Origin: DAOTWY01 sp003696565
GTDB lineage: Bacteria; Chloroflexota; Anaerolineae; Aggregatilineales; Phototrophicaceae
DNA length: 64,000 nt
Assembly (NCBI GenBank): GCA_034435635.1
Contig: DAOTWY010000042.1
Coordinates: forward strand, 3,009 to 67,008
Direction: 5' to 3'
Under the pieces are notes generated by a model. It made no database searches. It saw only the letters and a list, made by a program, of their open reading frames with translations, and was not told the origin of the DNA. Of the stretch, positions 1-8,131 are shown in pieces (within the stretch, counting starts at the first letter, position 1; each line of letters opens with the position of its first letter). The translations under genes were made by a program, and so were the position numbers.

Positions 1-215
1 AGCCCTAAAATACTGGCAAATACCAGCGTAACCCATAACACGCCACTGACAGCCTCTTGCTTGGCTTCACGGTCAAGTTCTAACGCAAAGCTGAACACCA
101 AAATACTCAAAAATGTGAACAAAGCCATTGAGCTAACAAGTTCCCGGCTACGTAGTTCTGTTCTTAAGTCTTTGCGTAAAATTGAAAAAACAACTTGAAT
201 AAATGGCGTGTTCAT
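1..215 (-). CDS. ccmB: CcmB, haem exporter permease (N-terminal part, cut by window edge)
   Basis: CcmB is the membrane subunit of the CcmABCD complex, which acts in cytochrome c maturation at the cytoplasmic membrane. The reading frame starts at an ATG whose ATGA overlaps the stop of ccmA (213-215) and runs off the left edge without a stop. About 71 residues are visible: a short cytosolic start with the charged stretch LRKDLRTELRSRELV, then a membrane segment (MALFTFLSILVFSFAL), a charged loop and the start of a second membrane segment. The RKDLR...R..E pattern before the first helix is typical of CcmB. ccmC and ccmD probably follow beyond the edge (inference). Confidence 0.85.
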   Translation of the reverse strand, partial: MNTPFIQVVFSILRKDLRTELRSRELVSSMALFTFLSILVFSFALELDREAKQEAVSGVLWVTLVFASILG

Positions 216-928
216 CGAGCTGTCACCATATTGGTTACTTCCGTATAAATTTTAGGTAGGTTCGTATCTGGCGATAGCTTTTCATCGTAGCCGATAACCC
301 CGCGTGAAAGGATAATCCCCCTAGATGCTAAACCGGCTGCATGGGTTAAGTGGTGTGTTGTCATAATGATTGTACGATTGCCATCATGTGCTTCATGCAA
401 TAGATGATCTAAGGTTTCGCTAGCACTCTGATCTAATCCAGTATATGGTTCATCAAACAATAACACATCAGGATCATGTAGTAAGGCACGAGCGATACTT
501 AATCGCTGAAGCATCCCACGTGAAAATGTGCGTGTTAGGTCATATGCCCGTTTTTTTAACCCTACCCGATCCAATAAATTTTCAACACGTTCATCAGCGT
601 TTTTTAGATGATAGAGTTTGGCAAAGAACAATAAATTTTCTTGCGCTGTCAGGTTACCATAAAGCAATGGTTTATGGCTGACCATACCAATTTGTGCGCG
701 GACAGCCGCCGCTTCATCAGGTAATGTCCATCCACCTACACGGATGATCCCGCTAGTTGGGCGGCTTAACCCGGCAATTTGACGCAATAACGTGGATTTA
801 CCGCTGCCATTTGGTCCCATCAGTGCGATAAACTCACCCCGTTCTACTGTTAGATTCAACTTTTTTAAGACAGGCAAAAAGCCGAATGTCTTGACTAGGT
901 CAATAATTTCGATGAGGGAATGACTCAT
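212..928 (-). CDS. ccmA: CcmA, ATP-binding subunit of the cytochrome c maturation ABC complex
   Basis: ATPase of CcmABCD. In the family, ATP hydrolysis releases holo-CcmE from CcmC. The 238 residues hold Walker A GPNGSGKST near residue 38, a Q-loop region (MVSHKPLLYGNLTAQENL), an ABC signature in the variant form FSRGMLQR near 136, Walker B with D-loop LLFDEPYTGLD near 156, and the switch His in MTTHH. Length fits the family. It overlaps the upstream cytochrome lipoprotein gene by ATGA and ccmB downstream by 4 bases, so all three are probably translationally coupled. CcmA rather than a generic ABC ATPase is supported by the surrounding ccm genes. Confidence 0.93.
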   Translation of the reverse strand: MSHSLIEIIDLVKTFGFLPVLKKLNLTVERGEFIALMGPNGSGKSTLLRQIAGLSRPTSGIIRVGGWTLPDEAAAVRAQIGMVSHKPLLYGNLTAQENLLFFAKLYHLKNADERVENLLDRVGLKKRAYDLTRTFSRGMLQRLSIARALLHDPDVLLFDEPYTGLDQSASETLDHLLHEAHDGNRTIIMTTHHLTHAAGLASRGIILSRGVIGYDEKLSPDTNLPKIYTEVTNMVTAR

Positions 929-2748
929 ACATCATCCCCTGTTAGTTGATCTAAACGTGCTTTCAACTGCTTACGGCGGTGATGATATAAATCATGGTTA
1001 ATCTCACCAGCCTCGTGCTGTGCATCTAATTCAGCGATTTGTTGTAATAATGCGTCCATGAGTTTATTTTTATCTATAGCCAGATTGACCCGTGTTCGCC
1101 GGTTGAGTATAAAAATGGCTGATCCAACGAGAATAAACAAACCAACTACCACTAGCACAACCACTGGTACTAAACGATCTGCCGTGATAACACTGGTATC
1201 CTGTGATGTTCCAACCCCAGGCAATGAGCCGGTCAATTCATATCGAATAGTCTCACCCGCTTGCAAGGTCAAATTGCCACCGTATACTTGATATGCAACG
1301 CCACCTAATACTTCTGTTCCTAGTGGTTCTATCCAGGGGGCTTGTGCGCGGATCGTCTCTGAATTAATCAGCAAGCGCATCGGGCCGTTAAATGCCTGAT
1401 TGATCGGATATTCAATAATTGCGCCATGATCATAGGGCATTAAATAACTAATTGCGAAAAGCTGTTCAACCCCCGGCGGAATGGGAAACATATCTGTCAC
1501 GACGAAATTCTCTTGATCTACCATATAACGGCTATTATCGACTAACGTGACAACCGCGCCCGGTGGCAAGTTAAATTGCATGGTCTCTAACGGTTCTCCA
1601 GGGATAGCATTTTCCCCAACATACAGCTTATCCGATGTGTTGATAAAGTAAACTAACTCTACCATCTCCAAAAAGCGATTATTAGATGGCTGAATCTGTG
1701 TTAAACGGCTGACAACATCAATAACATTCGCATCATTGGTCGTTTCATAGACGACAATATTAAGTTCAAGTTCATCAAAAGCTGCATCTGCTGGTGTTGC
1801 ACGGCTATAAAATGTCCATCCATTATATTCTGTTGTGGCTAAATAGACCCGATCTGACCGAAACTCAATATCCTCAAATTGAAAGCTATAATCTGGCTGT
1901 ATAGTCGTTTCATAAGTCGTTTCGTTGATGTCTGGATCAAACACGCGCAGGGTAACAACTAAATCATCTGGTAATGTCATGCCACCTGTACCCGCAGAAA
2001 CAGAACCGCGCACGTTACCACGTCCTAAGCTTGCTACTGGTGTGGCGGTAGGGATATCTGTGTTTTGCGTCGGTATTTCTTCTGTGGTCACTGGCTGCGG
2101 CGTGCCATTAAGTGCAGTATCTGTTGTCAGGGATAATGAGCGCACATAAGCAATTGCTTGTTTTTGTTGTTCCGTGCTTAATTCACGCCATGTTGGTGAT
2201 GTTGTAATTTCACCTTGTGCAAAAACTTCTTCTAACACCGCATCGGTTAGCGTGACCATGTTGGCTATATCACGATAAAATGCCGGAATCTCCCCGCTGA
2301 TCAGTGATTCACCTTGTGTCATATCACCGTAATGCAATGTATAAACATACATCGCCACTGCCCAGCGTTCTTCTTCTGTTAGGGCGTTTTCCCACGGTGG
2401 CATCAAATTTTGAATCCTACCGTTCGTGATTACATTGAAATAATTCAGTGGAGATTTGCCCATCATAAACGCTGGATCATTAAAATTTCCGGGGTTAGGT
2501 ACTGAACCATCTTGCACTAATTGACCATCACCCGCGCCATTTACCCCATGACATTCTGTACAACGTGCAGCATAAATTTGTGCGCCTAATCTTAGATTAG
2601 GTGGGGTATCTGGCAACGATGCCGGTTGTGGAGGCGGTAGGGTAGATACAATTTCAGGTTGCCCACCCAGCCCACCACAGGCAACTAAACTCATTGCCAA
2701 GATAATAAGACTCATCATAAAGATGATGAGTTTGTATGTTCTTATCAT
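925..2748 (-). CDS. Large cytochrome c lipoprotein with membrane anchor, inside the ccm operon
   Basis: 607 residues. The signal peptide ends in a lipobox (LVAC, Cys24). A mono-haem cytochrome c domain follows with CTECH at 63-67 and a likely distal Met116 in LMPPWE. A Thr/Pro-rich linker (about 205-240) leads to a roughly 280-residue beta-rich extracytoplasmic region. Near the C-terminus there is one membrane helix (about 535-555) and a cytosolic helical tail with a D.Q.E.GEI....Y..RR..L pattern. The tail resembles the cytosolic part of the CcmI-like protein encoded just upstream. It lies 3 bases after that gene and overlaps ccmA by ATGA, so it belongs to the ccm transcription unit. It could be an electron-transfer partner or an apocytochrome-handling factor. 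Function is not established. Confidence 0.75.
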   Translation of the reverse strand: MIRTYKLIIFMMSLIILAMSLVACGGLGGQPEIVSTLPPPQPASLPDTPPNLRLGAQIYAARCTECHGVNGAGDGQLVQDGSVPNPGNFNDPAFMMGKSPLNYFNVITNGRIQNLMPPWENALTEEERWAVAMYVYTLHYGDMTQGESLISGEIPAFYRDIANMVTLTDAVLEEVFAQGEITTSPTWRELSTEQQKQAIAYVRSLSLTTDTALNGTPQPVTTEEIPTQNTDIPTATPVASLGRGNVRGSVSAGTGGMTLPDDLVVTLRVFDPDINETTYETTIQPDYSFQFEDIEFRSDRVYLATTEYNGWTFYSRATPADAAFDELELNIVVYETTNDANVIDVVSRLTQIQPSNNRFLEMVELVYFINTSDKLYVGENAIPGEPLETMQFNLPPGAVVTLVDNSRYMVDQENFVVTDMFPIPPGVEQLFAISYLMPYDHGAIIEYPINQAFNGPMRLLINSETIRAQAPWIEPLGTEVLGGVAYQVYGGNLTLQAGETIRYELTGSLPGVGTSQDTSVITADRLVPVVVLVVVGLFILVGSAIFILNRRTRVNLAIDKNKLMDALLQQIAELDAQHEAGEINHDLYHHRRKQLKARLDQLTGDDV

Positions 2749-2751
2749 GTC

Positions 2752-3114
2752 TTATCCTTTATGTAAGACCTGTTCTATGATTTCATCAATTGCTGCGTCG
2801 TCAGCTTCTTCCGGGGCAATCAAATGCTCCTCATTCAGCTCATCTAAAGCCTTAAGAGTCTGAATACCCCGTTGAACCCAGGCTTCACGCTCAGGTATAT
2901 ATTCCGCCTCACTTAATTTACCCGTTGCATAATCTTCATCAATATCGTGTAAATTTCGCAGCACTCGCTGATAATAAACTTGTAGTCGCTCACGTTGGCG
3001 CGTTACTGGGGCATCAATAGGAGCCTCAGCTTTGTGATAAATAAATGGCAGCATCAACCATAACAAAAATACCCCTGCCATAATGCTAGAAACCACTATC
3101 CCCTCAAGACTCAT
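2752..3114 (-). CDS. CcmI-like membrane protein (short form)
   Basis: 120 residues: one N-terminal membrane helix (about 5-25), then a charged helical cytosolic-type region with the pattern VLRNLHDIDEDYATGKLSEAE, and an acidic C-terminus. Short CcmI/CycH-like proteins of this build sit between ccmH/ccmG and downstream genes in several phyla, where the family helps present apocytochrome c to the CcmFH ligase. The TPR domain of proteobacterial CcmI is missing. The start overlaps the ccmG stop by ATGA. Assignment rests on position and the D-D-x3-GKLSE pattern, so the role is inferred. Confidence 0.55.
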   Translation of the reverse strand: MSLEGIVVSSIMAGVFLLWLMLPFIYHKAEAPIDAPVTRQRERLQVYYQRVLRNLHDIDEDYATGKLSEAEYIPEREAWVQRGIQTLKALDELNEEHLIAPEEADDAAIDEIIEQVLHKG

Positions 3115-3671
3115 GATGCATTGTCCTCAGCGAGTAGTGTTTCTAGTACATTGCTCAAGATCGTTTCATTGATTGATCCTGGATAGTATTTAACGATTTT
3201 GCCGTCCTGTCTGATAACGAATGTCTCCGGCACACCGGTGATACGGTATGAATCAGCAATACGCATACGGGGGTCTGCACCATTGCGATACGTCAATCCG
3301 TATTGTTCGATGAAATTGAGTGAATCCTCAACACTGGTTTCCGAATACGTTATACCAACTAATACCACACCACGCTCAGCATATCGCTCATGAATGCGCT
3401 GCAAGTCAGGGGCTTCTGCATGGCAGGGGGCACACCAACTTGCCCAAAAATTTAAGACCACGATTTGCCCCCGATAGTCCTCTAAATCGAATTCCTCGCC
3501 ATCAAAAGTTGTCAATGTAAATGTTGGGGCGGGGCGGTTTTCTCCTAGTGTGCGGTTTTGCTCAATGTATGCCCAGCCAATAACCCCAACAAAGCTTAAG
3601 ATACCCAACATCAAAACAATTGATCCTAAGCTGAGTGAAAAACGCCGTTTTTGCTCTGTAATCATTTCCAT
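3111..3671 (-). CDS. ccmG: CcmG/ResA-type membrane-anchored thioredoxin
   Basis: Periplasm-facing thiol:disulfide reductase that keeps CcmH or the CxxCH cysteines of apocytochrome c reduced. 186 residues: N-terminal membrane anchor (about 13-35), then a TlpA/ResA-like thioredoxin fold. The active site is WASWCAPCHAE (Cys80, Cys83) and the cis-Pro loop lies in ITGVPETFVI. It sits between ccmH (4 bases) and the CcmI-like gene (ATGA overlap). The context makes a Ccm role much more likely than a general TlpA role. Confidence 0.88.
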   Translation of the reverse strand: MEMITEQKRRFSLSLGSIVLMLGILSFVGVIGWAYIEQNRTLGENRPAPTFTLTTFDGEEFDLEDYRGQIVVLNFWASWCAPCHAEAPDLQRIHERYAERGVVLVGITYSETSVEDSLNFIEQYGLTYRNGADPRMRIADSYRITGVPETFVIRQDGKIVKYYPGSINETILSNVLETLLAEDNAS

Positions 3672-3675
3672 AAGT

Positions 3676-4152
3676 TTATAAACGTAGGTCTTGCTCTAAT
3701 TGCGAACGATACGACTCATCTTCTGTTGTAGTGGGGTGTTGTGTGTGGGGTTGCATTGGGCGTGTGTTCCGCCAACGTTGAATAGCGAAAAACCCTAATA
3801 GCCCGCCTAATATTAAAACCACAAGCGGACCAGCAATTGATAGTAACCGTAGTCCATCATCTTGTGGGATGCCGACAACACGATCCCCGTAATTTGTGAC
3901 GAAATAATCCACAATCTGCTCACTCGTGCGCCCGGCAGCAAGTTGCTCACGGATTTCTTCTCGCCATTGAACACACGCCGGCGCGCCACATGTATGTAAC
4001 GGTTCGTTTTCACACACAGGGCAGTATAATTGTTGCGCAACGGCGTTGACATCGTCGTATGTCACGACAATTGGGGTCGGTTGTGGTTCATCCTGGGCAA
4101 GAACCACAATGCTTATCAAAAAACTGAGTAAGATAATGATTAATCGCCCCAT
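3676..4152 (-). CDS. ccmH: CcmH, four-cysteine form
   Basis: Subunit of the haem lyase complex; reduces apocytochrome c thiols. 158 residues: signal peptide (cleavage near the VLAQ-DE junction), a soluble helical domain and one C-terminal membrane helix (about 112-130). The usual LRCxxC motif appears as YCPVC (Cys44, Cys47), followed by two more cysteines (Cys55, Cys60) in an insert before QWREEI. The remaining family pattern (IREQLAAGRTSEQI.DYFV..YGDRV) is intact. It starts 13 bases inside the end of ccmF. The extra pair is discussed under findings. Confidence 0.88.
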   Translation of the reverse strand: MGRLIIILLSFLISIVVLAQDEPQPTPIVVTYDDVNAVAQQLYCPVCENEPLHTCGAPACVQWREEIREQLAAGRTSEQIVDYFVTNYGDRVVGIPQDDGLRLLSIAGPLVVLILGGLLGFFAIQRWRNTRPMQPHTQHPTTTEDESYRSQLEQDLRL

Positions 4153-6236
4153 GCTGCACCTGTCGCTAATTGTGGTTGAACAGTTGACCGGACGCGAACC
4201 GGAATTTTATCATTGGGATAAACCGAGATGATTGTCCCTAAGATGAGGATTAAACCACCCCACCACACTAAGTTCACTAATGGATTGATATACACCTTGA
4301 AAATCGCACTCTCTGCGCTGATATTCTCCCAAGGGACAAGCAATACATAAAAATCATTTTCAAGTGTGCTATGTGCCCCGGCGATACTCATCGGCATTGA
4401 GGGAAATTGATCAATCCGTGGTTGCAGTTGGGCGATCTCTTTATTGTTACGGATGACTGTCACTGTGGCGATGTCCATAATACGCCCGTCATTTGCCTGG
4501 GCAACCGTGAAATCATCAAAGCGAAGGGCATACTCATCGTTAATTTGCAACGTCTCTCCACGTAGAATTAACCCTTGCCGCTCAATTTGAAACAGCGTAC
4601 TACCGATGATTCCGATGCCAATTACAACAATACCTAAGTGGACAATATAGCCACCATATCGCCGCCGGTTCCGTGTGAACAAAGCAATTAACGCCACAAG
4701 TGGATTTTCATGACGAGTTCGCACCCGCGCCATCATCCCACGATACGTTTCGTAAACTGCTACCCAACCCGCCAGGCTAACTACACCATACGCAACTAGC
4801 GCAACCAGATGCCGCGTACCAAGCAATACAATCAATACCAGTGTCAAAAACGTCAGCATAAGCGGGATGACCATAGCTCGCCCCATGCGGTTTATCGATG
4901 TTGCCCCCCAAGCCGAAATTGGTGCGACACCCATTAAAATATACATGAGGGCAAACAATGGTGGAGTCACACGCATAAAGTAATCTGTTCCTAGTGTAAT
5001 TTCTTCCCCAGCAAACAACTCTGAGATAATTGGTGCCCCAAAACTACCCCAAAAAATGGCAACCGCCAATACAATAAACACGATGTTATTTAGCACAAAC
5101 ATGGTTTCTCGGCTAAACCATCCTGCAAAGTGATGCTCATCTTGTAATTCACCTCGGTTCCACCGCCAAATAATCATACTGACGGAAACCAGCGTAATGC
5201 CTGCCCAAAAGATAAACATTGGTAATCCAATTTCGCTACGGGCAAAGCTGTGCACGCTTTCAATTAAACCGCTGCGTGTGGCAAACGTTCCAAACATCAC
5301 AGCACTGAATGTGCCGATAATTAAAAACATGTTCCAAACTTTTAGCATCCCACGCTTTTCTTGGATCATCACGCTATGCAGGAATGCCGTGCCAATCAGC
5401 CAGGGTAAAAATGCGGCATTTTCTACTGGGTCCCATCCCCAATAGCCTCCCCAGCCTAATACATCATATGCCCAACGCCCACCGAGGATTAAACCCAAAC
5501 TTAAAAACAGCCACGCCACCAACGTCCAACGACGAGTCGCTTTGATCCAATTCGTAGACAGATCGCCAGAGGCTAAGGCTGCCATAGCAAATGCAAATGG
5601 GATTGTAAAGCCAACAAACCCTAAATAAAGCATTGGGGGATGTATGATCATCCCAAAATGCCTTAATAAGGGGTTCAATCCACGAGCATCTGCTGCAAGG
5701 CTTTCTAGTGTAGGGGGAAAAGCGTTTGGTGGGATAAACAACGAATCCACTACGCGCGTTTGACCATCTTCTCCAAGTGTTAACCACACCCGTTCAAATG
5801 GATTTTCTAAAAACAAGGACAAAAACAGAAAAAACGCCAACGTTGCCATAGAATAGGCAATAACGTATGGCATTAACCGACGTTCATTGTGCCAGTTGAT
5901 TAGCATTGCTAACATCGCAAACAAACTCATGATGGACGACCAGAACAATAACGAACCTTCTTGTGACCCCCATAACGCTGTAAATCGATAAAAATCGGGG
6001 GTGCTAGGGTCTGTTGTGGCTCGTACATAATTGATCTGATATTCACCATTCATCAACGCGATGACCAATACTAGGCAGGCAATTAGCATCAAGGGGAAGG
6101 TGGCAATTGCTGCATTTCGCGCACTGATGACCCAACGCTCTTGGTGTGTTCGCCCGCCATAAATTGCCGCCACTATAGCATACATCGATGCGATAAACGC
6201 CAAACCCAGCGCAACAACACCAATTTCAGCCAGCAT
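4140..6236 (-). CDS. ccmF: CcmF, cytochrome c haem lyase
   Basis: Large polytopic membrane protein that transfers haem from holo-CcmE to apocytochrome c. 698 residues with about 14-15 hydrophobic segments. The haem-handling WWD motif is present (GWGGYWGWDPVENA, about 261-274). The family His-bearing segments are visible (RHFGMIIHPPMLYLG near 192, and TAFLHSVM just after the WWD). The C-terminal third holds an extracytoplasmic beta-rich domain (about 560-660) before the last helix. Length is normal. It overlaps ccmE by 11 bases and ccmH by 13, a tightly packed operon. Confidence 0.95.
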   Translation of the reverse strand: MLAEIGVVALGLAFIASMYAIVAAIYGGRTHQERWVISARNAAIATFPLMLIACLVLVIALMNGEYQINYVRATTDPSTPDFYRFTALWGSQEGSLLFWSSIMSLFAMLAMLINWHNERRLMPYVIAYSMATLAFFLFLSLFLENPFERVWLTLGEDGQTRVVDSLFIPPNAFPPTLESLAADARGLNPLLRHFGMIIHPPMLYLGFVGFTIPFAFAMAALASGDLSTNWIKATRRWTLVAWLFLSLGLILGGRWAYDVLGWGGYWGWDPVENAAFLPWLIGTAFLHSVMIQEKRGMLKVWNMFLIIGTFSAVMFGTFATRSGLIESVHSFARSEIGLPMFIFWAGITLVSVSMIIWRWNRGELQDEHHFAGWFSRETMFVLNNIVFIVLAVAIFWGSFGAPIISELFAGEEITLGTDYFMRVTPPLFALMYILMGVAPISAWGATSINRMGRAMVIPLMLTFLTLVLIVLLGTRHLVALVAYGVVSLAGWVAVYETYRGMMARVRTRHENPLVALIALFTRNRRRYGGYIVHLGIVVIGIGIIGSTLFQIERQGLILRGETLQINDEYALRFDDFTVAQANDGRIMDIATVTVIRNNKEIAQLQPRIDQFPSMPMSIAGAHSTLENDFYVLLVPWENISAESAIFKVYINPLVNLVWWGGLILILGTIISVYPNDKIPVRVRSTVQPQLATGAAWGD

Positions 6237-6795
6237 AATCGGCGTATTCCTCGCTGTGATCTACGTCATCCGCTAAATTTTGGCTAGAACTGCCATCATC
6301 AAAACGACTGGGGCATTTTAAATTCAGCTCGGATGCATAAAACACACCATCTTCGCCCAAATACCCAGTTACAATTGCCTGTGCTTCGTGTCTTAGCAAA
6401 TCTGGCTTTACCTGATTTTCAATATGAACTGGAATCTGTGCCATTGTTGGATCATTGACAGATTGATGTAATGCTTCTGCCAGGTTGTCATATTCATCTG
6501 GTATGTGGGAAATAGTAAAATCTAAAATCAGATTTTCGCTATCATATTCAATCGTATGACCTAACACCGCGCCGCTAATTCTTACACGTTGCCCAACATA
6601 CTCAGGGTTTGCCAATAAATCCTCAACCGTGATGAAATAACTTGCCCCGCTGATCGTGCTAGAGATAATCAAGTACAGTACTGATGCTAAAATCAAACCA
6701 CCGCCAACCAAAAATTTCCAATTGGTGCTTTTTTTCTTGATTATTTTCTCATACTCAAGACCAGCCGCCTGTTTTTCCCAGGTTGCTTGTGCCAT
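6226..6795 (-). CDS. ccmE: CcmE, haem chaperone with Cys in place of the haem-binding His
   Basis: CcmE binds haem covalently and hands it to CcmF. From the ATG at 6795 (GGAG nine bases upstream) it is 189 residues: a short cytosolic start, one membrane helix (about 28-46) and an OB-fold domain. The usual HxxxY is replaced by CPSRF (Cys161, Phe165), followed by an acidic tail. CxxxY variants are known in some archaea, Desulfovibrio and other lineages; here the aromatic position is Phe. An in-frame ATG 15 bases further upstream lacks a good ribosome site. It is the first gene of the ccm operon, and a Crp/Fnr-like palindrome lies upstream. Confidence 0.9.
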   Translation of the reverse strand: MAQATWEKQAAGLEYEKIIKKKSTNWKFLVGGGLILASVLYLIISSTISGASYFITVEDLLANPEYVGQRVRISGAVLGHTIEYDSENLILDFTISHIPDEYDNLAEALHQSVNDPTMAQIPVHIENQVKPDLLRHEAQAIVTGYLGEDGVFYASELNLKCPSRFDDGSSSQNLADDVDHSEEYADYAG

Positions 6796-6827
6796 ATAAC
6801 AATACTCCACACTCTTCTTTTCAATAC

Positions 6828-6833
6828 ATTATA
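6828..6833 (-). promoter_or_regulatory. Possible -10 element for the ccm operon
   Basis: On the minus strand this reads TATAAT, 33 bases ahead of the ccmE ATG. No good -35 hexamer stands 16-18 bases upstream; that position is occupied by the Crp/Fnr-like palindrome. Confidence 0.4.
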
Positions 6834-6838
6834 AATCG

Positions 6839-6860
6839 ATTTGTGATATAAATCACGAAT
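6839..6860. promoter_or_regulatory. Crp/Fnr-family binding site upstream of ccmE
   Basis: The plus strand has ATTTGTGA, six bases, then TCACGAAT: an almost perfect inverted repeat with 7 of 8 positions matching per arm. Its core TGTGA-N6-TCACG differs from the E. coli CRP consensus TGTGA-N6-TCACA at one base. It overlaps the -35 position of the putative ccmE promoter. Related sites precede the Rieske operon and the small cytochrome c gene. Confidence 0.55.
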
Positions 6861-6871
6861 AAGGTGGAAAA

Positions 6872-7312
6872 TTAGATTCCACCTTTGCGCCCCACAAGCA
6901 TCACCACACTCACAACACCCCCGCCAAGCAGTAACAAGACTAACCCAAGCCCTCTAGCTTCGTCGTCATCTTCTTGGGCTGCCGGTTGTGTTGTATCAGA
7001 TACCTGTGTTTGACCAGAAATAATGGCAGCTGCGACTTCATTTTCTACTGTAGCCTGCACGGCTTCTAACGGGGCAGGGGTGGCTGTGGGGGGGCGTGGC
7101 GTAGCTGTTGGTTGAATAGGCGTTAAATCGTTTAGTTGGTCAATTAACGCCTCTATTTCTGCTTCAGTTAGTTCGCTACGGCTAATTAATGCTTGTAATT
7201 CTTCAAATGTGATGGGTGGCTCTGTCGGCTCTGGTGTCTCATCTTGTGCCATAACCGGCACTGCTAAAAATAAACTGCAAATCAGCATGAATAAAGCGAT
7301 TCTGTTCCGCAT
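6872..7312 (-). CDS. Secreted, C-terminally anchored small protein, unknown function
   Basis: 146 residues, not recognised. A signal peptide ends near PVMAQDE. It is followed by an acidic helical stretch (about 30-65, ITFEELQALISRSELTEAEI and onward), a Thr/Pro linker, a short polar region and a C-terminal membrane helix (about 120-140) ending in RKGGI. It lies between the small cytochrome c and ccmE in the same direction, so it may be a respiratory accessory or assembly protein (inference from position only). Confidence 0.55.
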   Translation of the reverse strand: MRNRIALFMLICSLFLAVPVMAQDETPEPTEPPITFEELQALISRSELTEAEIEALIDQLNDLTPIQPTATPRPPTATPAPLEAVQATVENEVAAAIISGQTQVSDTTQPAAQEDDDEARGLGLVLLLLGGGVVSVVMLVGRKGGI

Positions 7313-7338
7313 GGTGTCTCCTCATTGTTGGTTGATAA

Positions 7339-7362
7339 AACACGCGCTTATTGTACCGTGTT
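7339..7362 (-). terminator. Weak hairpin downstream of the small cytochrome c
   Basis: AACACG and CGTGTT form a 6-bp inverted repeat with a 12-base loop. On the minus strand the 3' arm runs into TTTT. It follows the stop of the small cytochrome gene and precedes the next gene. Weak terminator candidate. Confidence 0.35.
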
Positions 7363-7371
7363 AGTGTCTTT

Positions 7372-8031
7372 TCAGTCTAGCAACTGATCTTGACTAGATA
7401 AATATGCAATTAAGTCGGCTAAATTCTGATAGCTTAAGCGATCACCAAAATTATTTGGCATAATATTTTCTGGATAACCATCTACTGTATATGCCCAAGG
7501 GTCAATAATGCTTTCCACAATATAACGCTCAAATGTATAGCCTTCAAAGCGTGATTCTAAGCTGTGGATTTCATCCCAGCGTGTCCATGTTCCAGCGACC
7601 TGTGGACCTGTGGATGTTTCATCGTCACGATGGCATCCTAAACAACCCAACGTATTTCCATCTGCTGCCTCGGCTTCGTCGTTATATAACAATTGCCCAT
7701 TAATCGGATCACCTGGAACAGTTTCCAAAATATTCATAATTCGGTCAATGTCTGTCCCAACGAATAAATCGCCAGCGTCCGCTGGAATGTAACCGCACTC
7801 TAACGCCATCTCTTGGTATTGCAACCCTGTTTCATAAAGTCGTTCTAACGCTGTCGTTGGGTCTTCACTTAAATCTGCCGCAAATGTATCTAATTCAGCT
7901 TGTAAATCTAACTGATTAAACACTAACTCTGTCGGATCACAGGTTAACGCTTCTTCCAGATCAACTTGTGCGATCAGATACCCCGCACCCAATACACTCA
8001 AAAGCATGCCTAATAAAAGCCATTTACGCAT
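7372..8031 (-). CDS. Mono-haem cytochrome c, secreted or membrane-anchored
   Basis: 219 residues. An N-terminal hydrophobic segment (about 4-21) has no clear cleavage site, so it may act as an anchor. A helical region (about 25-100) follows, then a class I-type cytochrome c domain with CLGCH (130-134) and a likely Met ligand in ENIMPNNFGDRLS. That C-terminal domain resembles the second haem domain of the di-haem cytochrome encoded upstream (shared R...YIVESI..P and MP.NFG), suggesting duplication. It lies beyond a terminator from the Rieske unit and has its own Crp/Fnr-like site, so it is probably transcribed separately. Probable electron carrier after the bc-type complex. Confidence 0.85.
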   Translation of the reverse strand: MRKWLLLGMLLSVLGAGYLIAQVDLEEALTCDPTELVFNQLDLQAELDTFAADLSEDPTTALERLYETGLQYQEMALECGYIPADAGDLFVGTDIDRIMNILETVPGDPINGQLLYNDEAEAADGNTLGCLGCHRDDETSTGPQVAGTWTRWDEIHSLESRFEGYTFERYIVESIIDPWAYTVDGYPENIMPNNFGDRLSYQNLADLIAYLSSQDQLLD

Positions 8032-8061
8032 GAAGCACTCTCTTTCATCATGCCAACATTT

Positions 8062-8077
8062 TGTGATGATTTTAACA
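8062..8077. promoter_or_regulatory. Crp/Fnr-like site upstream of the small cytochrome c gene
   Basis: TGTGA-N6-TAACA on the plus strand, one mismatch from TGTGA-N6-TCACA, 31 bases upstream of the start codon. On the minus strand it reads TGTTAAAATCATCACA, which shares ATCACA and an A/T-rich centre with the other two sites. It slightly overlaps the tail of the preceding terminator. Confidence 0.4.
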
Positions 8078-8101
8078 AAAAGCCCCTGTTAAACCAGGGG
8101 C
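8076..8101 (-). terminator. Rho-independent terminator of the Rieske/cytochrome b/cytochrome c unit
   Basis: On the minus strand, GCCCCTG, a six-base loop and CAGGGGC are followed directly by TTTTT. A perfect 7-bp GC-rich stem 31 bases after the di-haem cytochrome stop. Confidence 0.85.
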
Positions 8102-8131
8102 ATGTGTGTACTGAATGACTATGGCTTAGAA

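Noticed and set aside
445..681. Coding frame opposite ccmA
   Set aside because: Antisense shadow with no ribosome site or family pattern; the ccmA frame is clear. The same holds for the other short frames inside large genes.
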